35,903 nt of DNA. Origin: an uncultured Brachyspira sp. GTDB taxonomy: Bacteria > Spirochaetota > Brachyspiria > Brachyspirales > Brachyspiraceae. The translations under genes were made by a program, and so were the position numbers. The stretch is from NCBI RefSeq assembly GCF_944390845.1, contig NZ_CALXRM010000030.1, forward strand, positions 1-35,903. Reading direction: 5' to 3'. Every line of letters begins with the position of its first letter. The stretch's first letter is position 1. Positions 1 to 7,959 of the stretch are shown piece by piece. The notes under the pieces were generated by a model, which did no database searches, was not told where the DNA came from, and saw nothing but the letters and a program-made list of their open reading frames with translations.

Positions 1-1
1 C

Positions 2-43
2 TGTTTCATAGGTATTCCTTTGGCTTTATTTCTAGCAATTTAA
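2..43 (+). pseudogene. 3' tail of an open frame cut by the window edge, possibly a decayed transposase
   Basis: The frame starting at base 2 is open from the edge and stops at TAA 41-43, ending in a short hydrophobic tail (..GIPLALFLAI). It could be the C-terminus of a membrane protein. It could also be the degenerate end of a transposase, because the DNA just after it shares ataaggaatac (47-57) and a 17-bp motif (81-97) with the end of the transposase gene at the far right of the window. Only 13 codons are visible, so neither reading is firm. Confidence 0.3.
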
Positions 44-68
44 ATTATAAGGAATACCTTCTTTTTTT
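10..68 (+). terminator. Long-loop hairpin followed by T-run
   Basis: An 11-bp perfect inverted repeat pairs 10-20 (aggtattcctt) with 49-59 (aaggaatacct). The loop is 28 nt and the second arm runs into a T-rich stretch at 59-68. This fits a terminator for whatever lies upstream. The loop is longer than usual and the stem overlaps the end of the open frame at 2-43, so confidence is moderate. Confidence 0.4.
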
Positions 69-80
69 AAACTAAAAATG

Positions 81-97
81 TGCAATATCTATGGCTC
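81..97 (+). repeat. 17-bp motif matching the insertion-sequence end at 35595-35611
   Basis: tgcaatatctatggctc matches the reverse complement of 35595-35611 at 16 of 17 positions, and the similarity stops abruptly after ggctc in both copies. A second shared block, ataaggaatac, lies inside each copy (47-57 here, 35617-35627 on the other strand). The two copies point towards each other across the window, as the right end of one element and the left end of another would. Confidence 0.45.
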
Positions 98-124
98 TTA
101 AACAAAATATATACAAAACTATTA

Positions 125-153
125 TTGACTATAGATATATATTGTGATAGAAT
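125..153 (+). promoter_or_regulatory. Sigma-70 promoter of the OppA-like gene
   Basis: TTGACT at 125-130 and TAGAAT at 148-153 are separated by 17 nt. The predicted start near 160 leaves a short leader containing the GGGGA ribosome site at 172-176, 7 nt before the ATG. Confidence 0.65.
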
Positions 154-183
154 AGAACAATTAATATTGTTGGGGAATTATTT

Positions 184-1800
184 ATGATGAAATCTATAAA
201 AATATTATTTTGTATATTTGTTTACATTTTTGTTATCTCATGCGGCGGATCAGCAAAATATGAAGAAGGTGTTTTAAGACTTAATGTAGGCCCAGAACCT
301 CAAACCATAGACCCTACATTAAATTCGGCAATAGATGGAAGTATGTATATTATACATGCATTTGAAGGACTTGCCACAAAAGATAAAGAAGGAAAAATAG
401 TTGGAGGTGTTGCTGAGAGCTGGGATATAAGCGAGAATGGAAGTAAATATGTGTTTCATATTAGAAGCAATGCTAAATGGTCAGATGGTAAGCCTGTAAC
501 AGCTAATGATTTTGTTTATAGCTGGAGAAGGGCAGTTGATCCAAAAACAGCAGCTAATTATAGTTACCAAATGGAGCCTTTAAAAAATGCTAAAAAAATA
601 ACAGCTGGTGAGATGTCAGTTGATTCATTAGGTGTAAAGGCAGTAGATGATAATACATTGGAAGTAACTTTAGAGGCACCTATACCATATTTTGATCAGC
701 TTATGGCATATCCAGTATACTTCCCTTTAAGAGAAGATGTTATATCAGCTAATCCAGATACTTGGACTATGAATCCTGAAACTTATATAGGTAATGGCCC
801 TTTCAAAATGACAGAGAGATCTATTGATGATAGAATAGTTATGGAAGTGAATACTAATTATTGGAATGTTTCTGCTATAGTTCCTAAGAAATTAATATTT
901 GTATTAATGGACAATCCTACAGCAGTAGTAGCTGGTATTAAAGAAGGTTCTATATATTTTTCAGACAGAGTTCCTACTCAGGATATGGATGCCTTAAAAG
1001 AGGAAGGATTTTTACAAATAAAGCCTTATTTATCAGTTTATTATTATAGCTTGAACAATACTAATGAAATATTAAAAGATGTAAGAGTTCGTAAAGCATT
1101 AGCCTTAGCTATAGATAGAAATTATATAGTAGAGCAGGTTACAAGAGGCGGACAGATTCCAGCTGCTGCTTTAGTTCCTGGTTTAATATCAGATGTTACT
1201 GGAAGTTTTAGAACAAACGGCGGTGATTATTATAGTGTAAAACCAGAAGACTATACAAAAAATATAGAAGAAGCTAAAAAATTATTGGCAGAAGCAGGAT
1301 ATCCAGATGGACAAGGTTTTCCAGTATTAGATTTTAAAACAAATCCTGGAGAACATACTTCTATATTCGAAGCAGTTCAGCAGATGTGGAAAAATAATTT
1401 AGGAATAGACAGTACTATATCTAGTGAAGAATGGGCAGTATTTCAGCAAACACGTTTAGATAAATCTTATGTTGTTGCTAGAAATGCATGGGTAGGCGAT
1501 TATGATGATCCTATGACATTTTTAGGTATGTTCTTAAGTCATAGTGCTCAAAATGTAGAAGGTTATAATAATCCTAAATATGATGCATTACTTGCAGAGG
1601 CTTCTTCTACAGGCGATAATAATATTAGAATGCCTATACTTCATAAGGCAGAAGATTTATTTATGTCAGAAATGCCTATTATACCTATTTACTTTTATAC
1701 TTTGCCAGTACTTGTTAATCCTAATTTAAAAGATGTACAATTTGATACTTTGGGTAAGCATAAATTTTTCTATGCTTATTTAGAGAATAATGAAAAATAA
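184..1800 (+). CDS. oppA: Peptide ABC transporter substrate-binding lipoprotein (OppA family)
   Basis: The 538-residue protein is an extracytoplasmic oligopeptide-binding protein of the SBP_bac_5 family. It would deliver peptides to an Opp/Dpp-type ABC permease, which is not encoded in this window. The N-terminus is a lipoprotein signal: basic MMKSIK, a hydrophobic stretch, then lipobox VISC with the lipidated Cys at about residue 20. The mature part starts with the family pattern LNVGPEPQTIDPTL and includes RVRKALALAIDR, typical of this fold. GGGGA at 172-176 supports the start; the second of the two ATGs would also work. A good promoter lies upstream and a strong hairpin downstream, so it looks monocistronic. 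The downstream dipeptidase and OPT transporter suggest a local peptide-utilisation theme. The symbol marks the family; the peptide range is unknown. Confidence 0.9.
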   Translation: MMKSIKILFCIFVYIFVISCGGSAKYEEGVLRLNVGPEPQTIDPTLNSAIDGSMYIIHAFEGLATKDKEGKIVGGVAESWDISENGSKYVFHIRSNAKWSDGKPVTANDFVYSWRRAVDPKTAANYSYQMEPLKNAKKITAGEMSVDSLGVKAVDDNTLEVTLEAPIPYFDQLMAYPVYFPLREDVISANPDTWTMNPETYIGNGPFKMTERSIDDRIVMEVNTNYWNVSAIVPKKLIFVLMDNPTAVVAGIKEGSIYFSDRVPTQDMDALKEEGFLQIKPYLSVYYYSLNNTNEILKDVRVRKALALAIDRNYIVEQVTRGGQIPAAALVPGLISDVTGSFRTNGGDYYSVKPEDYTKNIEEAKKLLAEAGYPDGQGFPVLDFKTNPGEHTSIFEAVQQMWKNNLGIDSTISSEEWAVFQQTRLDKSYVVARNAWVGDYDDPMTFLGMFLSHSAQNVEGYNNPKYDALLAEASSTGDNNIRMPILHKAEDLFMSEMPIIPIYFYTLPVLVNPNLKDVQFDTLGKHKFFYAYLENNEK

Positions 1801-1814
1801 TTTATATATGTATT

Positions 1815-1856
1815 AAAACTAAAATGATGAATAATGTTCATTGTTTTAGTTTTTTA
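1815..1856 (+). terminator. Rho-independent terminator after the OppA-like gene
   Basis: aaaactaaaa (1815-1824) pairs with ttttagtttt (1844-1853). Six further inner pairs, two of them G-U, close a 7-nt loop, and the hairpin ends in a T-run. Confidence 0.8.
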
Positions 1857-1897
1857 TATATGTATTATTTTATAAATATTTTTAAGGAGTTTTTTGT

Positions 1898-3337
1898 ATG
1901 GATTTAAGTAATTTTGATAATCTTGATTCTAAAGAAGTTTTTAGATGGTTTAGTGAAATGAGCAAAATACCTAGAGAATCTGGACATGAAAAAGAAATTA
2001 GTGATTTTTTAGTAAAATTTGCTAAAGACAGAAATTTAGAAGTTTATCAAGACAAAGAAAACAATGTAATTATCAAAAAGAAAGCTACAAGCGGATATGA
2101 AAATGTTAAACCTGTTATAATACAGGGACACATGGATATGGTTTGTGAAAAAACAAAAGAATCAAAACATGATTTCAGAAAAGATCCTATAGAATTAATA
2201 GTTGAAGGTGATATTTTAAGAGCTAATGATACTACTTTAGGCGGTGATGATGGAATTGCTGTTGCAATGGGACTTGCATTACTTGATTCTAAAGATATAC
2301 CACATCCAGCATTAGAAATATTAGTTACAACTGCTGAAGAAACAGGTATGGACGGTGCTTCTGCTATTACTGGCGAACATTTAGACGGTAAAACTCTTAT
2401 TAATATAGACGGAGAAGTTGAAGGCGTATTTTTAGTAAGCTGTGCAGGCGGACTTAACACTTTAGTTGATTTTGATATCAAAAAAGAAGCTAACAGTAAT
2501 GAAGCATTAAAAATTGAAGTTTCAGGACTTAAAGGCGGACACTCTGGTATAGAAATTAATAATCAAAGAGCTAATGCTATTAAAGTATTAGGAAGAGTCT
2601 TATATGCAGTAAAAAATGATATTAATATTGCTTGTATAGAAGGCGGTGCTAAACATAATGCTATTGCTAAAAGTGCTGATGCTGTAATAGTTGCTAAAGA
2701 TATTGATAAAGTAAAAACTGCTATTGAAGTAATTGCTAACAATATCAAAGCTGAATACAGAGTTGAAGATCCTGATATGAAAATAGCTGTTTCAAAAGCT
2801 GATGCAGTTAAGGAATGCTATACTAAAGAAGTAAGCAATAATGTTATAGACTTTATTATGCTTTCTCCAGATGGAGTACTTTATATGAGCAGAGATATAG
2901 AAGGCTTAGTTCAAACAAGTGCTAATAATGGAATTTTGAAAGAAGAAAATAATAAATTAACTTTCACTATATCTATACGTAGTTCTGTTTCAAGCTCTTC
3001 AAATGAAATAGCTTCAAGAGTAGAAATTGCTGCAGCAAGAACAAATGCTAATTGTAAAAGATCAAGCGAATATCCAGCTTGGGAATATGATGCTAATTCA
3101 AAAGTAAAAGATATAGCTCTTAATGCTTACAAAAAAATAACTGGAAAAGATGCTAAAATAGAAGCTATACATGCTGGTTTGGAATGTGGAATATTAAAGA
3201 AACCTTTACCAGATGTTGATATGATTAGTATGGGACCAGATATTTGGGACGTTCATACTCCAAAAGAACATTTAAGCATAGCTTCAGTTGATAGAATGTG
3301 GAAAGTTTTGAAAGAGCTAGTTATCAATATAAAATAA
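1898..3337 (+). CDS. pepD: Aminoacyl-histidine dipeptidase (PepD, peptidase M20)
   Basis: This 479-residue cytosolic zinc dipeptidase hydrolyses Xaa-His and other dipeptides to free amino acids. The M20 metal-site motifs are visible: QGHMDMVCEK with H78 and D80, LGGDDGI with D117/D118, and TAEETG with E147/E148. Length and end-to-end similarity fit PepD rather than PepT or carboxypeptidases. AAGGAG at 1884-1889 sets the ATG start. It sits between a peptide-binding lipoprotein and an OPT transporter, which fits intracellular breakdown of imported peptides. A weak hairpin and a TTGACA box before the next gene leave co-transcription with it open. Confidence 0.93.
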   Translation: MDLSNFDNLDSKEVFRWFSEMSKIPRESGHEKEISDFLVKFAKDRNLEVYQDKENNVIIKKKATSGYENVKPVIIQGHMDMVCEKTKESKHDFRKDPIELIVEGDILRANDTTLGGDDGIAVAMGLALLDSKDIPHPALEILVTTAEETGMDGASAITGEHLDGKTLINIDGEVEGVFLVSCAGGLNTLVDFDIKKEANSNEALKIEVSGLKGGHSGIEINNQRANAIKVLGRVLYAVKNDINIACIEGGAKHNAIAKSADAVIVAKDIDKVKTAIEVIANNIKAEYRVEDPDMKIAVSKADAVKECYTKEVSNNVIDFIMLSPDGVLYMSRDIEGLVQTSANNGILKEENNKLTFTISIRSSVSSSSNEIASRVEIAAARTNANCKRSSEYPAWEYDANSKVKDIALNAYKKITGKDAKIEAIHAGLECGILKKPLPDVDMISMGPDIWDVHTPKEHLSIASVDRMWKVLKELVINIK

Positions 3338-3360
3338 TTAATTATGTAAAAAATTAGTGT

Positions 3361-3390
3361 TTGACAATATATTAAAAACACTTTGGTTAT
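3361..3390 (+). promoter_or_regulatory. Possible promoter of the OPT transporter gene
   Basis: TTGACA at 3361-3366 is a perfect -35 box. The best -10 at normal spacing is GGTTAT at 3385-3390 (18 nt), which is weak. The -35 box lies inside a 7-bp inverted repeat (3356-3362 with 3376-3382), which could be an operator or a weak pepD terminator. Confidence 0.35.
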
Positions 3391-3428
3391 TTATGAAAAA
3401 TACTATAAAATAATTTTAAGGAAATATT

Positions 3429-5363
3429 ATGTCAGATTTAAACAAAGAGGCTAGAAAGTTATCTAAAGATGCCTATGGCGGTATAAAAGGTGAGGATTAT
3501 GTTCCTTTTATTCCATCAACTGTTGTTATGCCGGAAATGACAGGTTATTCAATAATACTAGGTATTTTATTTGCTATACTTTTTGCTGCTGCTAATACAT
3601 ATTTAGGATTAAAAGTAGGATTAACAATATCAGCTGGTATACCAGGAGCTATACTTGCTACAGGTTTATTCAAAGCTTTCTTTAAAAGAAATAATATTCT
3701 TGAAGCGAATTTCACTGCTGCTTTAGCTGCTGTTGGTGAATCTATTGCCGGCGGTATTATATTTATACTTCCAGCTTTGCTTTTATTTGGAATGGGACTT
3801 TCTATGTTAACCGTTATCATTGTTACAATAGTTGGCGGTTTTATGGGCTGTTATTTTATTACACCTGTTAGAAAATATTTAATAGTAGAAGAACATGGTT
3901 CTTTGATTTATCCTGAAGCTATGGCTCAATCAGAAGTATTGGTTATAGGTAGTGAAGGCGGTAAAGGTTTTAAATATATGATAACAGGTATAGCAACAGG
4001 AATGTTATACAAATTATTTTCAGGCGGATTTGGTTTCTGGAAAGAAAGTGCTACTTATATAATTAAGCCTTATGAAAAAACTATGCTTGGTATAGATACA
4101 TTAGCTTCTTTATTGGGTGTAGGTTTTATTATCGGTCTTGAAACTTCATCTCTTATGTTTGCAGGCGGTATAGTTGCTTGGCTTGGACTTATTCCATTAA
4201 TTAAATATTTTGGTAACTTTATACCAGTAGCTGTTTTCCCTTCATCAGTTCCTATTGCTGAAATGTCTGCTCAAGAGGTTTGGGGAAGCTATATAAGATA
4301 TATTGGTGCTGGTGCTGTTGCTATGGGTGGATTTATTTCTTTAGCTAAATCTATGCCTACAATTATTAGTTCTTTCCAAAAATCTTTATCAGGTATGGCT
4401 GGCGGAGATCATAATGCTGCTAAAAATACAGATAGAATAAATCAAGATGCCCCTATTATATGGCTTATTGCTGCTGCTATATTTGGATTTTTAGCTACTT
4501 GGCTTATACCAAGCATTGGCGGCGGAATAATAGGCGGTATATTAGCTGTAATATTCTGTTTCTTCTTTGCTGTTGTATCAGCTAGAATGGTTGGTGTAAT
4601 TGGAGCAAGTAACAACCCTGTTTCTGGTATGACTATAGCTACACTTTTAATTGTTGCTACAGTATTTAAATTGACTGGAAATGTTGGTGATGAAGGAATA
4701 AGAATGTCTCTTTTAGTTTGCGGTATAGTTTGTGTATCTACTGCAGTTGCTGGCGGTGTTGCTCAATCATTAAAAGCTACATACATAATAGGCGGAACTC
4801 CTAAGAAAATACAATTAGGTATGTTTATAGCATTAGGTATTGCTTCTGTAGGTGCAGGTGCTACAGTTATACTTATGCAAAAAGCTTATGGTATAGGTTC
4901 CGATGCTGTTCCAGCTCCTCAAGCTACTTTGATGAAACTTATAGTTGAAGGTATAATGACTGCTCAGCTTCCTTGGACTCTAGTTATAATAGGTGCTGCT
5001 GTTGCTGTATTCTGTGCTATAGCTAAACTTCCTATACTTGCTGTTGCTTTAGGTCTATATTTACCTATTACTTTAAGTACTGCAATATTTATAGGCGGTA
5101 TTGTTAGAAAACTTGTTGAAATGAAATTCAAAGACAATGAGGAAGAAAAAAGTGAAGCTACAGAAAAAGGTATATTGCTTGCTTCTGGTTTAGTTGCTGG
5201 TGATGCTATAGTTGGTATATTTATAGGTATAATGGCTGCTTTAAATATAGCTATTAACTTTGGTTCTAAAATTGTACCTCAAAGCAATTTAATAACTTTC
5301 ATTATATTTGCTTTATTCTGTGCTTGGGTATACAAATATACAACTACTAAAGACAAAAAATAA
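3429..5363 (+). CDS. OPT-family oligopeptide transporter
   Basis: The 644-residue polytopic membrane protein belongs to the OPT (oligopeptide transporter) superfamily, bacterial branch. It opens with FIPSTVVMPEMTGYSIILGILFAILFAAANTYLGLKVG in spirit: a short cytosolic N-terminus, then a first membrane span followed by NTYLGLKVGLTISAGIPGA, the conserved start of this family. About 14 or more hydrophobic segments follow, with several Gly-rich ones (IGGGIIGGI). AAGGA at 3418-3422 supports the start. Family members import peptides or metal chelates, usually with protons; the substrate cannot be read from sequence. Its place after pepD favours peptides. A hairpin terminator closes the unit. Confidence 0.88.
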   Translation: MSDLNKEARKLSKDAYGGIKGEDYVPFIPSTVVMPEMTGYSIILGILFAILFAAANTYLGLKVGLTISAGIPGAILATGLFKAFFKRNNILEANFTAALAAVGESIAGGIIFILPALLLFGMGLSMLTVIIVTIVGGFMGCYFITPVRKYLIVEEHGSLIYPEAMAQSEVLVIGSEGGKGFKYMITGIATGMLYKLFSGGFGFWKESATYIIKPYEKTMLGIDTLASLLGVGFIIGLETSSLMFAGGIVAWLGLIPLIKYFGNFIPVAVFPSSVPIAEMSAQEVWGSYIRYIGAGAVAMGGFISLAKSMPTIISSFQKSLSGMAGGDHNAAKNTDRINQDAPIIWLIAAAIFGFLATWLIPSIGGGIIGGILAVIFCFFFAVVSARMVGVIGASNNPVSGMTIATLLIVATVFKLTGNVGDEGIRMSLLVCGIVCVSTAVAGGVAQSLKATYIIGGTPKKIQLGMFIALGIASVGAGATVILMQKAYGIGSDAVPAPQATLMKLIVEGIMTAQLPWTLVIIGAAVAVFCAIAKLPILAVALGLYLPITLSTAIFIGGIVRKLVEMKFKDNEEEKSEATEKGILLASGLVAGDAIVGIFIGIMAALNIAINFGSKIVPQSNLITFIIFALFCAWVYKYTTTKDKK

Positions 5364-5385
5364 TTTATAGTATTTATAAATTTAT

Positions 5386-5432
5386 AAAAGATCATAATGC
5401 TTTACTTAATTTAGTATTGCATTATGATTTTT
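5386..5432 (+). terminator. Rho-independent terminator after the OPT gene
   Basis: atcataatgc (5391-5400) pairs perfectly with gcattatgat (5419-5428). Flanking A and T residues extend the stem, and the T-run starts at 5428. The remaining 190 bases to the next gene are AT-rich with only its promoter recognisable. Confidence 0.8.
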
Positions 5433-5580
5433 TATATATTCTAAAAAATTAAGTTTTAAAAATTAACTATCTTTTATATAAATCATTATCAATTTTTCAT
5501 ATAATAAATATTTATAACTTAAAAAAAATTAATATATAATATATATTTGTAATATTGTTAATAGTAATTTTTTTATTTTT

Positions 5581-5589
5581 TGGTATAAT
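5581..5589 (+). promoter_or_regulatory. Extended -10 promoter of the PqqD-like gene
   Basis: TGGTATAAT is a perfect extended -10 element (TGnTATAAT). No good -35 box stands at normal spacing, as is common when the TGn is present. The predicted start is about 25 nt before the ATG. Confidence 0.6.
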
Positions 5590-5619
5590 ATATCTATATT
5601 ATTTGAGAGAGAAAATTAT

Positions 5620-6033
5620 ATGGGTAAAAAAAATGACAATATACTGGATAACTTTTTAAAAGAGAAAGATGAACATAATTTTGTACTTTATGTTCCGGAA
5701 ATAATTCACACTAATTGGAAAATAAATGAAAAAGGCAGAGTATTGCTTATACTTGAAACAAATAATCCTATAACAAAAATTTCAGCTTGGCTTTTAAAAA
5801 AGAAAATTAATAAAGATATAGAATTTGATGAACTTTCCACTTCTGCATGGCTTAGTATAGATGGAGAGAGATGCATATTTGAAATAGCAAGACTTCAAAA
5901 GGCAAAAACAGATGATAGTTTTAAAGATGCTCTTATCAGACTTATACAATTTATGCATTATATAGCAAATAGAAGATGGATAAAATATAAAAAGGTAAAA
6001 AGTAAAGAAGAAGTTGATATTAGTAAACTTTAA
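5620..6033 (+). CDS. PqqD-like small protein
   Basis: The 137-residue soluble protein has no signal peptide or membrane span. The segment from about residue 65 to 125 (DELSTSAWLSIDGER, then a helix-rich tail and RLIQFMHYIANRRWIKY) resembles the winged-helix PqqD/RRE fold, whose pattern is 'W..idG.rt..ei' followed by 'fl..L...g.i'. Classic PqqD proteins hold a peptide substrate for a radical-SAM partner. No radical-SAM enzyme or precursor peptide is nearby, so the role is open. It has its own promoter and a GAGAGA-type ribosome site. The PqqD assignment is by motif memory and is tentative; the gene itself is well supported. Confidence 0.6.
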   Translation: MGKKNDNILDNFLKEKDEHNFVLYVPEIIHTNWKINEKGRVLLILETNNPITKISAWLLKKKINKDIEFDELSTSAWLSIDGERCIFEIARLQKAKTDDSFKDALIRLIQFMHYIANRRWIKYKKVKSKEEVDISKL

Positions 6034-6074
6034 TTTTTATATATTGTTTTTATTAGAATATTAATATATATTGA

Positions 6075-6093
6075 TACAATATTTTTTTAGGAG
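6075..6093 (+). promoter_or_regulatory. Extended -10 element and ribosome site for cysK
   Basis: TGATACAAT, with -10 TACAAT at 6075-6080 preceded by TGA, is an extended -10 element. AGGAG at 6089-6093 is the ribosome site, 8 nt before the ATG. The leader would be very short, which leaves no room for a riboswitch or T-box. Confidence 0.45.
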
Positions 6094-6101
6094 ATTTATA
6101 T

Positions 6102-7019
6102 ATGTTATGTAATAGTATATTGGATTTGATAGGAAATACTCCAATTGTTAGATTAAAAAATATAGAATCTAAATTTGGTTTAAATAATAATATAGAATTA
6201 TATGGAAAACTTGAAAGAAATAATCCAGCAGGTTCTATAAAAGATAGGGCTGTAAAACAGATTATATTAGATTTATTTAAAGACGGCAAATTAAAAGAAG
6301 GCTATACTATAATAGAGCCTACATCTGGTAATACTGGTATTGCCATGGCTGCTATTGGAAGATATTTAAAGCTTAATGTTATAATAGTGATGCCTTCTTC
6401 TATGTCTGAAGAAAGAAGAAAATTAATAAAAGATTATGGTGCAAAATTAGAATTAGTAGACGGCGGAATGGATGTGGCAGTTGAAAGAGCAAATCAATTA
6501 AATAAAAAAATACCTAATTCTGTAATACCAGGTCAATTTGTTAACGAATCAAATGTTATGGCACATTATTTAACTACTGCCCCAGAGATATTTAGAGATA
6601 TTCCAGATCTTGCTTATATATTTGCAGGTATTGGTACAGGCGGAACAATAACAGGTATTGGACAGTATGTTATGGATAATAAAAGAAATACTAAAGTTAT
6701 TGGTGTAGAACCAGAAGCTTCACCTCTTTTAACTAAAGGAAGATCAGGGCCTCATAAAATACAGGGGTTAGGTGCTAATTTTGTACCAGAAATTTTAGAT
6801 TTAAAAGTTGTAGAAAAAATTGTAGATGTATCAAATGACAATGCTATAAATACTGCTAGAGAATTATGTTTCAATGAAGGTTTATATGTAGGTATATCTT
6901 CAGGAGCTAGTGTTTATGCTGCAATTGATTATTCAAAGCAATTAGATAATGATTCAAAAAATAAGATAAAAATGCTTTGTATTTTACCAGATACAGGTGA
7001 GAGATACTCTTGGAGTTAA
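6102..7019 (+). CDS. cysK: Cysteine synthase A (O-acetylserine sulfhydrylase)
   Basis: This 305-residue PLP enzyme makes L-cysteine from O-acetylserine and sulfide. Diagnostic pieces are all present: GNTPIVRL near the N-terminus, NPAGSIKDRA with the PLP lysine K47, the substrate loop TSGNTG (74-79), the phosphate loop GTGGT (178-182) and SSGAS near the C-terminus. Length is normal for CysK. The next gene, 11 nt downstream, is a serine acetyltransferase that makes its substrate. The pair is co-transcribed up to the hairpin at 7766 and probably forms the cysteine synthase complex. Confidence 0.95.
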   Translation: MLCNSILDLIGNTPIVRLKNIESKFGLNNNIELYGKLERNNPAGSIKDRAVKQIILDLFKDGKLKEGYTIIEPTSGNTGIAMAAIGRYLKLNVIIVMPSSMSEERRKLIKDYGAKLELVDGGMDVAVERANQLNKKIPNSVIPGQFVNESNVMAHYLTTAPEIFRDIPDLAYIFAGIGTGGTITGIGQYVMDNKRNTKVIGVEPEASPLLTKGRSGPHKIQGLGANFVPEILDLKVVEKIVDVSNDNAINTARELCFNEGLYVGISSGASVYAAIDYSKQLDNDSKNKIKMLCILPDTGERYSWS

Positions 7020-7030
7020 GGACTTAATTT

Positions 7031-7744
7031 ATGAAATTGAAAACTTTTAGTGAATTACCAAATCAAAAAGATATTAGGGAAATTGTAAAGCTTATTAGAG
7101 ATTATGCATTTCCAAATTTTTTTAGAGAGACTCAAAACAGAGATATTGTTAAAAAAAGCATAGCTAAACTTTATATGAAAATAGTTAGTGATGACTCTGC
7201 TTTATTAGATTTTGTTGAACAGCTTGATGATATTACATTAAGTCTTGAAAAGGATTTAGAATTCTTTTATCAATCAGATCCTGCTTCTAAGTCTTATGAT
7301 GAAATAGTTTTTACATATCCAGGATTTAGAGCTATTTTTCATTATAGAATAGCACATATATTTTATAATCAAAAAGAATATTTAATAGCAAGAACTATAT
7401 CAGAATTTGCACATTCAAAAACTGGTATAGATATTCACCCTGGTGCAACTATAGGAGATTATTTCTTTATAGATCATGGTACAGGAATAGTTATAGGTGA
7501 AACTACTATTATTGGTCATCATGTAAAAATATATCAAGGTGTTACTTTGGGAGCTTTATCTTTAACTAATGGAAGAAGCCTAAAAGGACAAAAAAGACAC
7601 CCTACAGTTTGCGATTATGTTACAATATATGCTAATGCTTCAATATTCGGAGGCAATACCACAATAGGTGAAAATGCTATTATTGGGGCAAATTGTATAG
7701 TTTTAGAATCTGTTGAAGAAAATAAGAAAATATCATTATCATAA
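7031..7744 (+). CDS. cysE: Serine O-acetyltransferase
   Basis: The enzyme acetylates serine with acetyl-CoA to O-acetylserine, the first step of cysteine synthesis. The N-terminal half (1-130) is the helical domain with PGFRAIFHYRIAH. The C-terminal part (about 131-230) is the left-handed beta-helix of hexapeptide repeats, including DIHPGATIG (D134, H136) and IDHGTGIVIGET (D148, H149). At 237 residues with a helical N-domain it resembles the spirochaete/Firmicute EpsC-like type, but the tail after the last repeat is short and ends ISLS. AAGGA at 7018-7022 overlaps the cysK stop, so the two are translationally close. Confidence 0.92.
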   Translation: MKLKTFSELPNQKDIREIVKLIRDYAFPNFFRETQNRDIVKKSIAKLYMKIVSDDSALLDFVEQLDDITLSLEKDLEFFYQSDPASKSYDEIVFTYPGFRAIFHYRIAHIFYNQKEYLIARTISEFAHSKTGIDIHPGATIGDYFFIDHGTGIVIGETTIIGHHVKIYQGVTLGALSLTNGRSLKGQKRHPTVCDYVTIYANASIFGGNTTIGENAIIGANCIVLESVEENKKISLS

Positions 7745-7765
7745 ATTTTTATTATTAATTTTTTT

Positions 7766-7796
7766 AGAGGAAGCAATATAGCTTCCTCTTTTTTTG
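7766..7796 (+). terminator. Rho-independent terminator of the cysK-cysE unit
   Basis: agaggaagc (7766-7774) pairs perfectly with gcttcctct (7781-7789) around loop aatata, followed by seven T residues. Confidence 0.93.
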
Positions 7797-7874
7797 TTCT
7801 TATTCTTATACTAAAAAATACTTTATAAATACTGTTTTTTATTTTTAATTTTTATTTAATTGTGCTAAATATAA

Positions 7875-7903
7875 TTGCAATAATTATTAACATAATATAT
7901 TAT
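7875..7903 (+). promoter_or_regulatory. kdgK promoter
   Basis: TTGCAA (7875-7880) and TATTAT (7898-7903) are 17 nt apart. The -10 box lies in the centre of the inverted repeat described at 7886-7926, so binding there would block polymerase. Confidence 0.55.
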
Positions 7904-7926
7904 TATGTTAATAAAGTTATGTTAAC
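7886..7926 (+). promoter_or_regulatory. Operator-like inverted repeats at the kdgK promoter
   Basis: ttaacataata (7887-7897) and tattatgttaa (7901-7911) form a perfect 11-bp inverted repeat around TAT. A third half-site, tatgttaac, follows at 7918-7926. The outer pair (attaacata at 7886, tatgttaac at 7918) has nearly the same spacing as the pair at the fliP promoter (20574 and 20605). The bound regulator is unknown. Confidence 0.55.
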
Positions 7927-7959
7927 AATATTCTTTTAAAGAAAGATAAAGGATTTTTT

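Noticed and set aside
2047-2481. 144-codon open frame opposite pepD
   Set aside because: It lies wholly within pepD on the other strand, has no ribosome site, and its product is low-complexity Ser/Ile-rich, as expected for antisense of AT-rich coding DNA.
3356-3382. agtgttt/aaacact hairpin as pepD terminator
   Set aside because: Only 7 bp and no proper T-run follows; a promoter-linked inverted repeat is as likely.
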